A DNA stretch of 47,049 nt from Caulobacterales bacterium (GTDB lineage: Bacteria > Pseudomonadota > Alphaproteobacteria > Caulobacterales > Caulobacteraceae), in contig JAFLCT010000006.1 of assembly GCA_017302335.1 (NCBI GenBank), positions 1-47,049 of the forward strand, written 5' to 3'. Within the stretch, counting starts at the first letter, position 1. Each line of letters opens with the position of its first letter. Under the pieces are notes generated by a model. It worked only from the letters and a program-made list of their open reading frames with translations, was not told the origin of the DNA and made no database searches. Shown piece by piece: positions 9,907-19,054 of the stretch. The position numbers and the translations under genes are program-made.

Positions 9907-10640
9907 CAGACCCGCCCTGTCGGCTTGATCGCCATTCGTCCGGTGTAGTCCGTCCGCGCCAACAGCAGATTGATCCCGTGGGCCGCCAGATATTCGTCCA
10001 CCGCCTTCTGCGACCCGGACCAATGGCCGTAGTCGTCGATGATCAGCACCCCGCCCGGCGACAGGCGCGGATAGAGATGCTCCATCTCGTGCCGGGTCGA
10101 ACTGTACCAGTCGGTGTCCAGCCGCAGGATCGCGATCTTGTCCGGCGCGGCGGCGGGAAGCGTGTCCTCGACCTTGCCCTTGACCAGGCGGACGCGGTCC
10201 ATCGGATAGCCGGTCCGTCCCATATTGGTCTGGACCTCGTCGTATGAGGCGTAGCACCAGGCTTCGTCGGGGAACATCTGCTCGGCGGGCGTGCCGTCCT
10301 TCAGATAATAGTCCGCGTCGGTCGCCTCGGGCATACCCTCGAAGGTGTCGAACAGATGCACATCGACATCCGTGCGCCCGGCCCGGCCATAGGTCATGGC
10401 GGCGGCCATAGAGCAGCCGCCCTTATAGACCCCGCACTCGACGAAGCCGCCGGGGATTCCCGCCTTCACGACGTAGTCCACGGCGTTGATGACGGCCAGG
10501 ATCCGTTCCTGCGTCGCCATCGAATAGGGTTTGCAGGCGCGGATGATCTCGCGGTCGGCGTCGGGCACCGCCGGAAGCTCTTCCGGCGGCAGTTTCACGC
10601 CCATCAGGCGAGCGATACGGTTGCGGATGAACAGCGCCAT
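9906..10640 (-). CDS. TylF/MycF-family sugar O-methyltransferase
   Basis: 244 aa. Hallmarks of the TylF/macrocin O-methyltransferase family are GFVECGVYKGGCSMAAAM (about residues 65-82), VHLFDTFEGMPEAT, the metal/substrate site ILRLDTDWYSSTRHEMEHLYP (given here in part) and GGVLIIDDYGHWSGSQKAVDEYL. Characterised members methylate hydroxyls on deoxysugars using Mg2+ and SAM, and many sit in O-antigen or capsule clusters. With the neighbouring methyltransferases and GT4 enzyme this suggests O-methylation of a surface glycan. The start is the ATG at 10640. Homology is clear, the substrate is inferred. Confidence 0.88.
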   Translation of the reverse strand: MALFIRNRIARLMGVKLPPEELPAVPDADREIIRACKPYSMATQERILAVINAVDYVVKAGIPGGFVECGVYKGGCSMAAAMTYGRAGRTDVDVHLFDTFEGMPEATDADYYLKDGTPAEQMFPDEAWCYASYDEVQTNMGRTGYPMDRVRLVKGKVEDTLPAAAPDKIAILRLDTDWYSSTRHEMEHLYPRLSPGGVLIIDDYGHWSGSQKAVDEYLAAHGINLLLARTDYTGRMAIKPTGRV

Positions 10641-10744
10641 GCCTTCTGCCTAGCACGGCGTCCGTGACGGGGCGACGCTTGAAAGAACAGAAGATTGCGA
10701 CGGAGCGATCAGGTGGCCGACCCTGCGGCCGACCACCCGTCGAT

Positions 10745-10766
10745 CCATTTCGACGATGTCGAGAAA

Positions 10767-10769
<3 letters not shown>
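10745..10769 (-). terminator. Hairpin overlapping the 3' end of tRNA-Pro
   Basis: On the minus strand the CCA end of the tRNA begins an inverted repeat, CCATTTCTCGAC, ATC, GTCGAAATGG: ten pairs with a two-base bulge. A second GC-rich inverted repeat follows (about 10710-10737). There is no T-run, so it is either a processing structure or a weak terminator. Confidence 0.4.
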
Positions 10770-10843
<74 letters not shown>

Positions 10844-10913
10844 AGAGGCGCTCCTATAGACGGGCTTTTCGGCGCCGCAAACCCCAAAACGCCGCCAAAA
10901 CGTCAAGCAGGCT

Positions 10914-11324
10914 TCAGCGCGTCAGAACGGCGTCCAGGCGCGTCCGCGCGCCTTCGATCTCGGCCAATAGGCGTTGCAGGCGGATCACCGACGAACCGGC
11001 GGCGGCCGGAGCCGTTGGCGCGTCCGCCGAAACCTCGCCGACGGTTTCGAAAGCCACCCCTTCGCCATCCAGCAGACGTTTCAGCCCGCCGTCCTTGTGC
11101 AGGCGCTGAACGCCGCGAATGGTCAGGCCGTCGTCATGCAGCAGTTTCTTGACCGCTATCAGCACCGCCACGTCCTGGGGGCGATAGAAGCGACGCCCGC
11201 CCGCACGCTTCACCGGCGCGATGAAACTGAATTTCGTCTCCCAGAATCGCAGCACGTGTTGCGGCGCGCCCACCTCGTCGGCGGCCTCGGAGATGGTGCG
11301 AAACGCGTTCGGGCTTTTGGCCAT
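10914..11324 (-). CDS. MerR-family transcriptional regulator
   Basis: 136 aa. The N-terminal winged helix-turn-helix of the MerR family spans about residues 8-75: [39 protein letters not shown] and [14 protein letters not shown]. The C-terminal half is an Ala/Gly-rich linker and a short helix ([18 protein letters not shown]), with no effector domain or metal-binding cysteines. This matches the small MerR protein typically found after ihfA in alphaproteobacteria, whose targets I do not know. It starts 4 bp after the ihfA stop, so the two form one transcription unit. Confidence 0.88.
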   Translation of the reverse strand: MAKSPNAFRTISEAADEVGAPQHVLRFWETKFSFIAPVKRAGGRRFYRPQDVAVLIAVKKLLHDDGLTIRGVQRLHKDGGLKRLLDGEGVAFETVGEVSADAPTAPAAAGSSVIRLQRLLAEIEGARTRLDAVLTR

Positions 11325-11328
11325 CGGC

Positions 11329-11634
11329 TCAGCTCACGACGGCGTCGTGGACTCGGCCCTTCATGATCTGCGAAGCGCGGAAACTGATGACGCGACGCGG
11401 GTGGATGGTCGCCGGCTCGCCCGTCTTGGGATTGCGGCCCATGCGCGCGCGTTTGTCGCGCACCTGGAAGACGCCGAAGCCCGACAATTTCACGGTGTCG
11501 CCGCGTTCCAGCGACTCGACGATCAGTTCCAGCGTCCGTTCGACCAGAATCGAACATTCTTGGCGGGACAGGCCCACCTCGTCGTGCACCGCCTCGCAGA
11601 GGTCGGCACGGGTAAGGGTTTGTTGTCCGACCAA
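11329..11634 (-). CDS. ihfA: Integration host factor alpha subunit
   Basis: 101 aa if translation starts at TTG 11634, which has GGGAGG five bases upstream. An ATG at 11697 would give a 122-aa form with a 21-residue extension unlike IHF. From the TTG the protein aligns end to end with IHF-alpha: [46 protein letters not shown] (given in part) and [13 protein letters not shown]. The beta-arm with its intercalating proline ([11 protein letters not shown]) is intact. It bends DNA as a heterodimer with IhfB. It lies between fabH and the MerR gene. Confidence 0.93.
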   Translation of the reverse strand: MVGQQTLTRADLCEAVHDEVGLSRQECSILVERTLELIVESLERGDTVKLSGFGVFQVRDKRARMGRNPKTGEPATIHPRRVISFRASQIMKGRVHDAVVS

Positions 11635-11712
11635 GTCAGCCTCCCGCTCCCAAATTCCGCGCGGCGCCCATAGAGCGTGAACGGCGCGCGATGTCAAAGC
11701 CTGGTGATACGC

Positions 11713-12690
11713 CTACAGACGAATCGCGCAGGCGCCCCATGTCAGTCCGCCGCCCATAGCCTCCAGCAGCACCAGATCCCCCCGCTTGATCCGCCCGTCC
11801 TTGATCGCCGTGTCCAGCGCCAGAGGGATGGAGGCCGCTGAGGTGTTGGCGTGCATGGCCACGGTCGACACGACCTTGTTTTCGTCCAGGCCCAGGCGGT
11901 CGCCCACGCCCTTGATGATACGCTGATTGGCCTGATGCGGCACGAACCAGTCGATGTCGGGGATCGTCACCCCGGCCGCCGCAGCCGCCGCCGTCACCGC
12001 CTCGGCGATATTGACGACGGCGTGGCGGAAGACCTGATTGCCCGCCATGCGCAAATGACCCACCGAACCGGTCGTGGCGGGACCGCCGTCGACGTACAGC
12101 AGGTCCGTCTTGCCGCCGTCGCAACGCAGGGCGAAGCCCAGCATTCCGGTGTCGGCGGGCGTGCCCTGCCCTTCCGTCGGCTCCAGCACCACGGCCCCGG
12201 CCCCGTCGCCGAACAGGACGCAGGTGGTCCGGTCGGTCCAGTCCATCAGGCGGGTCATCTCCTCGGCGCCGATGACCACCGCGCATTTCGCATTGCCCCG
12301 GGCGATGAAGCCGTCAGCGACGCTCAAGGCGTAGACGAAGCCCGAACACACGGCCTGAACGTCGAAGGCGATACAGGTGGGGGCGCCCAGTTTGCGCTGC
12401 ACGATGGCCGCCGTGGCCGGAAAGGTCATGTCCGGCGTGGTCGTGGCGACGATGATCAGATCGACATCCGCCGCAGTCTTTCCCGCGTCCTCCAGGGCCT
12501 TGCGCGCCGCCTCGACCGCCAGATCGCTGGTCGGCTGGTCGTCGCGGGCCTTGTGCCGCTGACGGATGCCGGTGCGCTCGACGATCCATTCGTCGGAGGT
12601 GTCGACGATCTTGGCCAGGTCGTCGTTGGTGACGACCTGTTCCGGCAGATAGGACCCCACGCCGGTGACGGCGCTGCGGATGACGCTCAC
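11713..12690 (-). CDS. fabH: 3-oxoacyl-ACP synthase III
   Basis: 325 aa. It condenses an acyl-CoA primer, usually acetyl-CoA, with malonyl-ACP to start type II fatty acid synthesis. The catalytic Cys115 lies in FDVQAVCSGFVYAL, the His in VPHQANQRIIKGV and the Asn in AMHANTSAASIPLAL. The N-terminus MSVIRSAVTGVGSYLPE is typical. Its ATG overlaps the plsX stop by 4 bp, coupling fatty-acid initiation to PlsX, an arrangement common in bacteria. Confidence 0.96.
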   Translation of the reverse strand: MSVIRSAVTGVGSYLPEQVVTNDDLAKIVDTSDEWIVERTGIRQRHKARDDQPTSDLAVEAARKALEDAGKTAADVDLIIVATTTPDMTFPATAAIVQRKLGAPTCIAFDVQAVCSGFVYALSVADGFIARGNAKCAVVIGAEEMTRLMDWTDRTTCVLFGDGAGAVVLEPTEGQGTPADTGMLGFALRCDGGKTDLLYVDGGPATTGSVGHLRMAGNQVFRHAVVNIAEAVTAAAAAAGVTIPDIDWFVPHQANQRIIKGVGDRLGLDENKVVSTVAMHANTSAASIPLALDTAIKDGRIKRGDLVLLEAMGGGLTWGACAIRL

Positions 12691-13760
12691 TGATCACGCT
12701 CCCCGGCCGGAGCGGCGACGGTCGCCGGTTCGGCCGAATGATCGAAGACGGCGTCCAGCCGCTTCAGGTTCCCGGCCACCTTGGCCAGATAGTCGCTGCG
12801 GGCCAGGTCCACCGCGATACGGATGGCCGAGCCGAAACCGCTGGCGGTCGCCCCGCCGTGACTTTTCACCACCAGGCCGTTCAGGCCCAGCAGCGGCCCG
12901 CCGTTTATGGCGTTCGGATCGATGCGCGCGCGCATCTTCCTCAGCGCCGGCATGGCGATCAGGGCGCCCAGTTTGGAGGTCAGGTTGGACGACAGCGACT
13001 CGCGCAACAAGGTCGAGATCAGGCGCGCGGTGCCTTCGGCCGTCTTCAGGGCGATATTGCCGGTGAAGCCGTCGGTGACGACCACGTCGATCTCGCCCGT
13101 CGCCAGGTCGGTGCCCTCGACAAAGCCCTGATAATTCAGATCGAAAGCGCCCTGGCGCAGGATGCGATGCGCCTCGCGCACCTCTTCGTGACCCTTCATG
13201 TCTTCCGAACCGACGTTCAGAAGACCGATGCGCGGGCGCGTGACGCCGTGAACCGCCGTCTGGAACGCCTCGCCCATGATGGCGAATTCGACCAGTTGCT
13301 CGGCGTCCGAGGCGATGTTGGCGCCGACGTCCAGCACCGCCGTATGACCGCCCTTCACCGTCGGCCAACTGGCGACCAGGGCCGGACGCTCCAGCCCCGG
13401 CGCGGCCATGCGCAGGATCAGCATCGAAATGGCCATCAGGGCGCCGGTGTTGCCTGCGGACACGGCCGCCGCGGCTTCGCCCGCCTTCACCGCCTCGACG
13501 GCGTTCCACAGACTGGAGCCTTTGCCTCGGCGCATGGCCAGGGCGGGCTTTTCGTCCATGGCCACGACCTTGTCGGTATGGCGAATTTCGCAGACCGACG
13601 CATCCAGGTGCAGCCGGGTCATTTCCGCCTGAACCGCCGCCTCGTCGCCGTGCAGCAAGAAGCGGACGCCGTCTCCGCCATGGCGGCGCAGATAGTCTTT
13701 CACGCCGCCCACGACCACGGGCGGACCGTGATCGCCGCCCATGGCGTCAAGCGAGATCAT
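12687..13760 (-). CDS. plsX: Phosphate acyltransferase PlsX
   Basis: 357 aa from the ATG at 13760 (MISLDAMGGDHGPPVVVGG). PlsX turns acyl-ACP into acyl-phosphate, the donor for PlsY in phospholipid synthesis. Family motifs are LDAMGGDHGP, AVSAGNTGALMAIS, GLLNVGSEDMKGHE, VVTDGFTGNIALKTAEG and LGLNGLVVKSHGGA. The start is uncertain: a TTG at 13775 has AGGA five bases upstream and would add five residues, and an ATG at 13853 would add 31 unconserved residues. It lies between the DUF177 gene and fabH. Confidence 0.93.
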   Translation of the reverse strand: MISLDAMGGDHGPPVVVGGVKDYLRRHGGDGVRFLLHGDEAAVQAEMTRLHLDASVCEIRHTDKVVAMDEKPALAMRRGKGSSLWNAVEAVKAGEAAAAVSAGNTGALMAISMLILRMAAPGLERPALVASWPTVKGGHTAVLDVGANIASDAEQLVEFAIMGEAFQTAVHGVTRPRIGLLNVGSEDMKGHEEVREAHRILRQGAFDLNYQGFVEGTDLATGEIDVVVTDGFTGNIALKTAEGTARLISTLLRESLSSNLTSKLGALIAMPALRKMRARIDPNAINGGPLLGLNGLVVKSHGGATASGFGSAIRIAVDLARSDYLAKVAGNLKRLDAVFDHSAEPATVAAPAGERDQ

Positions 13761-13869
13761 CGTCGGGGATGGCAAGGGGATCCTGAACTCCGTCGCGCCG
13801 TCTGTCGCAGCGCTTGGTCCTGGCGACGATAGCGCCGCTTCGTGGGGATGCAACCGGCTGGACGTTACG

Positions 13870-14388
13870 TCAACCTTGGCCTTCGCCGTCGGCGGTCTTG
13901 AACTGTTTCAGCACAGCGAAGGGATTGATTTCATTCGGTTCGGCGGGCTGAACGAATTCCGCACCCGGCTTGCGCGGAAACGGATCAAGCGACAGGGCCA
14001 ATTGTTCGACCGCGTATTGGCCCAGGTCGATCTTGCCGTCTTCGATCAGGTCCGGCGTTTCGTCGTCGATCGAAATCTCGACCTCGGGCGCGTCTTCGAC
14101 GCCCTCAGCCAGCTCCAGAACGAACGCCCGGTCTATGACGACAGGCAACGGCTCCAACGTCAGACCGCAATTTTGCACCGCGTCGGCCCGGATGCGTCCG
14201 CTCAGCCGCCATCCCGTTTCATGGGGAACCAGCTCCAGATCCGCTTCGAAGGCGTCCAACGACGCCAGGTCCAGTTCGCGCGCGATCTTGCGGCGCACGT
14301 CGGCGTCGGGCGACAGGGTGCGGCTCAGCCCCGCGCCGATCTGATTCACACGGACGATGTCGCTCAACGACGGCGGAAACGGGTTCAT
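13870..14388 (-). CDS. DUF177 (YceD-like) protein
   Basis: 172 aa from the ATG at 14388, chosen because it forms an ATGA overlap with the preceding stop. An upstream start at 14406 is possible. The DUF177 pattern is visible: an N-terminal RTLSPDADVRRKIARELDL, a central strand region GWRLSGRIRADAVQNCGLTLEP with a single cysteine instead of the usual CxxC-type pair, and an acidic, hydrophobic DLGQYAVEQLALSLDPFPRKP. YceD proteins in plants and E. coli are linked to 23S rRNA maturation. In most bacteria the gene precedes rpmF-plsX, and here it lies directly upstream of plsX. Confidence 0.85.
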   Translation of the reverse strand: MNPFPPSLSDIVRVNQIGAGLSRTLSPDADVRRKIARELDLASLDAFEADLELVPHETGWRLSGRIRADAVQNCGLTLEPLPVVIDRAFVLELAEGVEDAPEVEISIDDETPDLIEDGKIDLGQYAVEQLALSLDPFPRKPGAEFVQPAEPNEINPFAVLKQFKTADGEGQG

Positions 14389-14912
14389 GCTCGCACCTCG
14401 GCCCAATCGGGGTCCGTTTCCAACGCCTTCATGTCCTGCGCCGTCAACCGCGCCCGGCTGTCCAGGACGTAGAGGGCCAGGGCGCGCCCTGTCGCAATAT
14501 CCTGACTTTCCATGACATTGCGTGCGATCGCCGCCGCCAGAGCGTCCGCGTCATCGGCCTTCAACGCGGTCTCGTAGGCTTGCATTCGTCCGTACAGGGC
14601 CTCGCCCAGCTTGCGCATCTTCTTGCCGATCGCGACGTCGCTGACGCCCAGTTCGCGCAGGGCGTGGTCCAGGGCCGAGACATAGGTGTCGAACAGGGCC
14701 TGACCGAGGTCGCCGCCCTCCTCGCCCATCTCGCGCAGGCGCATGATCAGCAACAGGACGTGCAGGGTGTACAGCTCGAACCGCGCGTCGATGCGGTCGG
14801 TCACGCCCATGGCGGTGTAGAAGCCGGGCGTGCGCGCCTGGGCCACGGCCCTGGCGTACAGGGCGTCGATGCGGGTCCGCGAAGGACCGGTTCGGAACAG
14901 CGTTCGCAACAT
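14385..14912 (-). CDS. Ubiquinol-cytochrome c chaperone family protein
   Basis: 175 aa. It resembles the UQCC/CBP3 chaperone family that binds cytochrome b during bc1-complex assembly: ALYARAVAQARTPGFYTAMGVTDRIDARFEL (quoted in part), LHVLLLIMRLRE, ALFDTYVSALDHALRELGVSD and VGKKMRKLGEALYGRMQAYE, with I in place of the first V here. It is a soluble helical protein with no signal peptide. It is the first gene of the minus-strand block that runs into DUF177-plsX-fabH, and is divergent from bamE, whose start is 88 bp away. Confidence 0.85.
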   Translation of the reverse strand: MLRTLFRTGPSRTRIDALYARAVAQARTPGFYTAMGVTDRIDARFELYTLHVLLLIMRLREMGEEGGDLGQALFDTYVSALDHALRELGVSDVAIGKKMRKLGEALYGRMQAYETALKADDADALAAAIARNVMESQDIATGRALALYVLDSRARLTAQDMKALETDPDWAEVRA

Positions 14913-15000
14913 TGTCAGCGGCCCCTTTTCCGCCGCGACGTTGAACTAGGACGCAGGTCCGGCTAGGTCAAAGACCTTGTTTTCTCGTAGGCGCCTTTAT

Positions 15001-15495
15001 ATGCCCCGTCACGCTTCCGCCTTCGCCCTCCGCGCCGCCCTGGCCGCAGCCCTTTTGGGTTCGGCCGTCGCCTGCGCGCCCGTCGTGGGTCAGAACGGTT
15101 TCCAGGCCGTCGACGCCAAGCCGATGGATATTGTCGCGGGCACCGACACCAAGGCGACCGTCCTGGCCCGCCTGGGTTCGCCGTCCACCACCTCGACTTT
15201 CGAGAAGGACCAGGTCTGGTACTACATCAGCCAGCTCACTGAGAAATACACCTTCCGCCGTCCTGAGGTGACCCAACGGTCGGTGACCGAGATCACCTTC
15301 ACCGAAGGGTCGGATCAGGTCGCCGACGTCCGCACCCTGACGCTGGCCGACGGCCAGGCGGTCGGTATGGACGGACGCGAGACGCCGACCCGCGGCCGTC
15401 GCCTGACGGTGCTGGAGCAGCTCCTGGGCAATGTCGGCCGCGGCCAACTGCCCCGCACGGAAGAGAACGTCCCCGGCCAGCGTCGCCCGGACTAG
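15001..15495 (+). CDS. bamE: Outer-membrane assembly lipoprotein BamE
   Basis: 164 aa from the ATG at 15001. An in-frame TTG at 14977 would add eight residues before the signal peptide. The signal peptide is MPRHASAFALRAALAAALLG and the probable lipidated cysteine is Cys25 (SAVAC). The BamE/SmpA domain follows: GTDTKATVLARLGSPSTTSTFEKDQVWYYISQ (given in part), with the conserved GSP turn and WYY. A low-complexity C-terminal tail extends beyond the E. coli protein, as in other alphaproteobacteria. It works with BamA and BamD in beta-barrel insertion. Confidence 0.9.
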   Translation: MPRHASAFALRAALAAALLGSAVACAPVVGQNGFQAVDAKPMDIVAGTDTKATVLARLGSPSTTSTFEKDQVWYYISQLTEKYTFRRPEVTQRSVTEITFTEGSDQVADVRTLTLADGQAVGMDGRETPTRGRRLTVLEQLLGNVGRGQLPRTEENVPGQRRPD

Positions 15496-15502
15496 GTCTT
15501 CC

Positions 15503-15847
15503 TCAATCCTGTATTTGCGGACACCGCCCCCAGGTGTCCGAGACGCGGCAAAGATTCTTGCGCGCCAGCTCTCGCTCGAACTGTTGCCTGAGCGCGCAAT
15601 TGCGTGCGCGGACCAGTTCGTCCTGATCGAGAAGGCACAGGGCGTCGACCCGGTCCCACTGACGCTTCAACGCCTGGCTTTCGCTGTCCCATAGGCTGTC
15701 GGCTGCGGCGGCCGCATCGGTCGCGGCGGCTTCCGTCGATGCAACCACGCCGGGATGATTTCTACTATTCCACTGATAACATTGACCGATTGCGACAATC
15801 GTACCGACGAGTATGAAGGCCGCCACCACCCAGGTCTCACCCCGCAT
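15503..15847 (-). CDS. Single-pass membrane protein, unknown
   Basis: 114 aa from the ATG at 15847. A GTG at 15856 is an alternative start. One hydrophobic helix near the N-terminus (TWVVAAFILVGTIVAIG, residues 5-21) is followed by an Ala-rich linker and a charged helical C-terminal domain with four cysteines (CLLDQ, RNCALR, NLCRV, GRCPQI). The cysteines would suit disulfides in the periplasm. No family is recognised. Its stop is 8 bp from that of bamE on the other strand. Confidence 0.6.
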   Translation of the reverse strand: MRGETWVVAAFILVGTIVAIGQCYQWNSRNHPGVVASTEAAATDAAAAADSLWDSESQALKRQWDRVDALCLLDQDELVRARNCALRQQFERELARKNLCRVSDTWGRCPQIQD

Positions 15848-15936
15848 CTCAACCACCTCAAGCCTGATCCTATTTTGGGATCATATGGCAAGTGGGGCGA
15901 TAGCGGAACCCAGATAGGCGTTTCCTCCCCCCTTCT

Positions 15937-16173
15937 ATGGCTGACTGGGTTTCTTCTACGATACACCGCGACCTCGTTACGGCCCTCGTCCTGGCGCGCC
16001 ACGCCGAGGGCCTGACGCAGCGTGACCTGGCCCAAAAACTGGGCAAGCCCCAGTCCTATGTCGGCAAGGTCGAATCGATTGAACGCAATCTCAGCGTCTC
16101 GGAATTCTGGTTCTGGGCGGGCGCCGTCGGTCTGGACCCTGGCGGCCTGTTGAACCAGGTCGGCGGCAAATGA
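15937..16173 (+). CDS. XRE-family helix-turn-helix protein
   Basis: 78 aa, essentially one Cro/C1-type domain. The core is ALVLARHAEGLTQRDLAQKLGKPQSYVGKVESIERNLSVSEFWFW (residues 16-60, shown in part by ends), with the recognition helix at QSYVGKVES. It has no toxin, phage or restriction neighbour, so its target is unknown. A strong hairpin terminator follows immediately after the stop codon. Confidence 0.85.
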   Translation: MADWVSSTIHRDLVTALVLARHAEGLTQRDLAQKLGKPQSYVGKVESIERNLSVSEFWFWAGAVGLDPGGLLNQVGGK

Positions 16174-16177
16174 AAAA

Positions 16178-16201
16178 GGCCCCGGAGCGAACCCCGGGGC
16201 C
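16178..16201 (+). terminator. Rho-independent terminator, probably bidirectional
   Basis: Stem GGCCCCGG (16178-16185) and CCGGGGCC (16194-16201). A run of A residues lies before it and TTCTTCGTTT follows, so it can serve both the XRE gene on the plus strand and the convergent hppA on the minus strand. Confidence 0.85.
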
Positions 16202-16228
16202 TTCTTCGTTTCAGGCCTTAGCCCGCGA

Positions 16229-18379
16229 TCAGACGATCTTGCCAGAGGCCAGCACCGCCAGAAGCAGCAGGGCCACGATGTTGGTGATCTTGATCATCGG
16301 GTTCACGGCGGGACCGGACGTGTCCTTGTAGGGATCGCCCACCGTGTCGCCGGTCACCGCGGCCTTGTGCGCCTCGGAGCCTTTGCCGTGGGTCTGGCCG
16401 TTGCGGTCGGTGAAGCCTTCCTCGATCACCTTCTTGGCGTTGTCCCATGCGCCGCCGCCCGAGGTCATCGAAATGGCGACGAACAGGCCGGTCACGATGA
16501 CGCCCATCAGCATGGCGCCCAGGGCGGCGAAGGCGTTGGCCTTGTCCGGCTGGATCATCAGGATGACGACGAACAGCACGATCGGCGACAGCACCGGCAA
16601 CAGCGACGGCACGATCATCTCGCGGATCGCCGCCGAGGTCAGGATGTCGACCGCGCGGCCGTACTCGGGCTTGACCTTGCCGGTCATGATGCCCGGGTTC
16701 TCGCGGAACTGACGGCGAACCTCGGCCACCACGGCCTCGGCGGCGCGCCCCACGGCCGTCATCGACAGGCCGCCGAACAGGAAGGGCAGCAGCCCCCCGA
16801 ACAACAGACCGACCACGACATAGGGGTTGGCCAGGTCGAAGGCGACCGGACCCAGCCCTTCGAAGAATCCGCCCGGCGCGGCTTCGGCCGAGAAATGCTT
16901 CAGGTCTTCGGTATAGGCGGCGAACAGAACCAGCGCGCCCAGACCGGCCGAACCGATGGCGTAGCCCTTGGTCACGGCCTTGGTGGTGTTGCCCACGGCG
17001 TCCAGAGCATCGGTCGAGGTGCGCACTTCCGGCGGAAGACCCGCCATCTCGGCGATGCCGCCGGCGTTGTCGGTGACCGGGCCGAAGGCGTCCAGCGCCA
17101 CGATCATGCCCGCCACGCCCAGCATGGTGGTGGTGGCGATGGCGATGCCGAACAGACCCGCCAACTGATAGGTCACCACGATGCCGACGATGATGGTCAG
17201 GGCCGGCAGGGCCGTGGACTCCAGCGACATGGCCAGACCCTGGATGACGTTGGTGCCGTGGCCCGAAACCGAGGCGTTGGCGACCGACTTCACCGGGCGG
17301 AAGCCGGTGCCGGTGTAGTATTCGGTGATGACCACGATGGCCGCCGTCACGGCCAGGCCGACGACGCCGGACCAGAACAGGTTCATCGGCTCGATGGTCA
17401 GGCCGCCGTTGGTCACGACCGGACCGGTGAGCAGGGTGTTGACGACCCACCACACCGCACCGATCGACAGCACGCCGGTGACGATCAGGCCCTGATACAG
17501 GGCGCCCATGATGTTGCCCGACTTGCCCAGGCGCACGAAGAAGGCGCCGATGATCGAGGTCACGATGCAGACGCCGCAGATGGCCAACGGCAGGAGCATC
17601 ATGACGTCGACATAGGGCTGGCCGCGGAAGAAGATGGCGGCCAGGACCATGGTCGCCACGATGGTCACGGCATAGGTCTCGAACAGGTCGGCGGCCATGC
17701 CGGCGCAATCGCCGACGTTGTCGCCCACATTGTCGGCGATGGTCGCGGCGTTGCGGGGATCATCCTCGGGAATGCCGGCCTCGACCTTGCCCACCATGTC
17801 GCCGCCCACGTCGGCGCCCTTGGTGAAGATGCCGCCGCCCAGACGCGCGAAGATGGAGATCAGCGAGGCGCCGAAGCCCAGGGCCACCAGGCCGTCGATG
17901 ACCTGGCGGTCGGTTCCGGCCATGCCGAGACCCACGGTCATGAAGGCGTAATAGCCCGCCACGCCCAACAGAGCGCCGCCAGCCACGAACATACCGGTGA
18001 TGGCGCCCGAGCGGAACGCCAGGTCCAGGCCCTTGGACAGGCTCTCCGACGCGGCCTGGGCCGTGCGGACGTTGGCGCGAACCGAGATCAGCATCCCGGC
18101 GAAACCGGCCGCGCCCGAAAGCACGGCGCCGATCAGGAAGCCGAGGGCGGCCCATTGGCCGATCAGCAGCCAGGCGGCGATCAGGATCACGATCCCGACC
18201 ATGCCGATGGTGGTGTATTGGCGGCGCAGATAGGCGGACGCGCCTTCCTGAATGGCCGCCGCGATCTCGCGCATCCGGTCGTTGCCGGTTCCAGCCTTCA
18301 TCAGGGCGGCGGTCTGGACGGCGCCGTACAGCACCCCCAGGCCTCCGGCCGCAATGACCAGCCATAGATAGTTCGTCAT
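16229..18379 (-). CDS. hppA: Membrane-bound proton-translocating pyrophosphatase
   Basis: 716 aa from the ATG at 18379 ([15 protein letters not shown]). The frame continues upstream but into non-membrane sequence. About 16 helices are expected. The pyrophosphate site is visible: [30 protein letters not shown], and the C-terminal [14 protein letters not shown] and [29 protein letters not shown] carries Lys where potassium-dependent enzymes have Ala, so this should be the K+-independent, H+-pumping class. It couples PPi hydrolysis to proton export. It is monocistronic, with the terminator at 16178-16201 beyond its stop. Confidence 0.97.
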   Translation of the reverse strand: MTNYLWLVIAAGGLGVLYGAVQTAALMKAGTGNDRMREIAAAIQEGASAYLRRQYTTIGMVGIVILIAAWLLIGQWAALGFLIGAVLSGAAGFAGMLISVRANVRTAQAASESLSKGLDLAFRSGAITGMFVAGGALLGVAGYYAFMTVGLGMAGTDRQVIDGLVALGFGASLISIFARLGGGIFTKGADVGGDMVGKVEAGIPEDDPRNAATIADNVGDNVGDCAGMAADLFETYAVTIVATMVLAAIFFRGQPYVDVMMLLPLAICGVCIVTSIIGAFFVRLGKSGNIMGALYQGLIVTGVLSIGAVWWVVNTLLTGPVVTNGGLTIEPMNLFWSGVVGLAVTAAIVVITEYYTGTGFRPVKSVANASVSGHGTNVIQGLAMSLESTALPALTIIVGIVVTYQLAGLFGIAIATTTMLGVAGMIVALDAFGPVTDNAGGIAEMAGLPPEVRTSTDALDAVGNTTKAVTKGYAIGSAGLGALVLFAAYTEDLKHFSAEAAPGGFFEGLGPVAFDLANPYVVVGLLFGGLLPFLFGGLSMTAVGRAAEAVVAEVRRQFRENPGIMTGKVKPEYGRAVDILTSAAIREMIVPSLLPVLSPIVLFVVILMIQPDKANAFAALGAMLMGVIVTGLFVAISMTSGGGAWDNAKKVIEEGFTDRNGQTHGKGSEAHKAAVTGDTVGDPYKDTSGPAVNPMIKITNIVALLLLAVLASGKIV

Positions 18380-18559
18380 GGGTGTTTCCAACCTCAAAGC
18401 CAACGGCGCGCGGACCCTTGGCGCGGCGGGCGTTTTCGCCTCTATCCGCCTTCCGGTCCCCCCGTGCGCACACGGACGCCTGATCGCGTCCCGCGGGAAT
18501 TGCGGCGGAACCGTGCCAAATGCGTCAGCGTGACGCAACCGACGTTTTCAAAGGGGACT

Positions 18560-18985
18560 TCAGCCCGCGCGGACGCCCGTGCGACGGCGCGGGGCCTGGC
18601 TGATGATTTCGACACGCGCCACCGCGCCACGCCCGGCGATTTGATTGGCCGAGGCCACGAGACTGCGTTGCAGGGCCGCGCCGTCCAGCCGGGTCCAGTC
18701 GCCGGGCACCAGGAAGGGGGTGCGGTGCGCCGCCTTCACCAGGGCGTCGCGGAAATAGGCTTCTTTGGGCCGCATCTGTTCGGGCGTCTTGCCCGCCCCG
18801 AGATGGAGCCTCAGGGAAACAAAGACATAGTTGCGCAGACGCCCGCCCTCGATGACCGGCAGGCCGACGCCCGAAATGTTCAGCGCCGGCGCACCCCCCT
18901 GTTCGCCGGTCGGACCAGCAGCGGCGGCCGGTTCGGCGACGCCGGCCAGGGCCAGGCTTGCAACGATCAGGGTGCGGCGATCCAT
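18560..18985 (-). CDS. Exported protein with Tat-type signal, unknown
   Basis: 141 aa from the ATG at 18985. A longer start up to 19042 would put a non-signal leader before it. The N-terminus MDRRTLIVASLALAGVAEPAAAAG is a twin-arginine-type or Sec signal. The mature part is a small domain, LPVIEGGRLRNYVFVSLRLHL, KEAYFRDALVKAAHR and GRGAVARVEIISQAPRRR, whose layout (strand, helix, strand) recalls FliL-like periplasmic proteins, but I cannot assign it. It lies 69 bp downstream of thiL and may be the last gene of that operon. Confidence 0.7.
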   Translation of the reverse strand: MDRRTLIVASLALAGVAEPAAAAGPTGEQGGAPALNISGVGLPVIEGGRLRNYVFVSLRLHLGAGKTPEQMRPKEAYFRDALVKAAHRTPFLVPGDWTRLDGAALQRSLVASANQIAGRGAVARVEIISQAPRRRTGVRAG

Positions 18986-19054
18986 GGCCGGACGCTGCAG
19001 GAACAGGGTTAGGATTTGGTTTCGTCGCGATCCTTGTCCCAATGAAGAGAGAGG

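Noticed and set aside
15937-16173. XRE protein as antitoxin of a module with the small membrane protein at 15503-15847
   Set aside because: The neighbours are on opposite strands and show no toxin features.
16367-18367. 666-codon open frame on the plus strand opposite hppA
   Set aside because: Antisense shadow of a GC-rich gene. It is His/Gly/Asp-rich with no domain, and hppA on the other strand is unambiguous.
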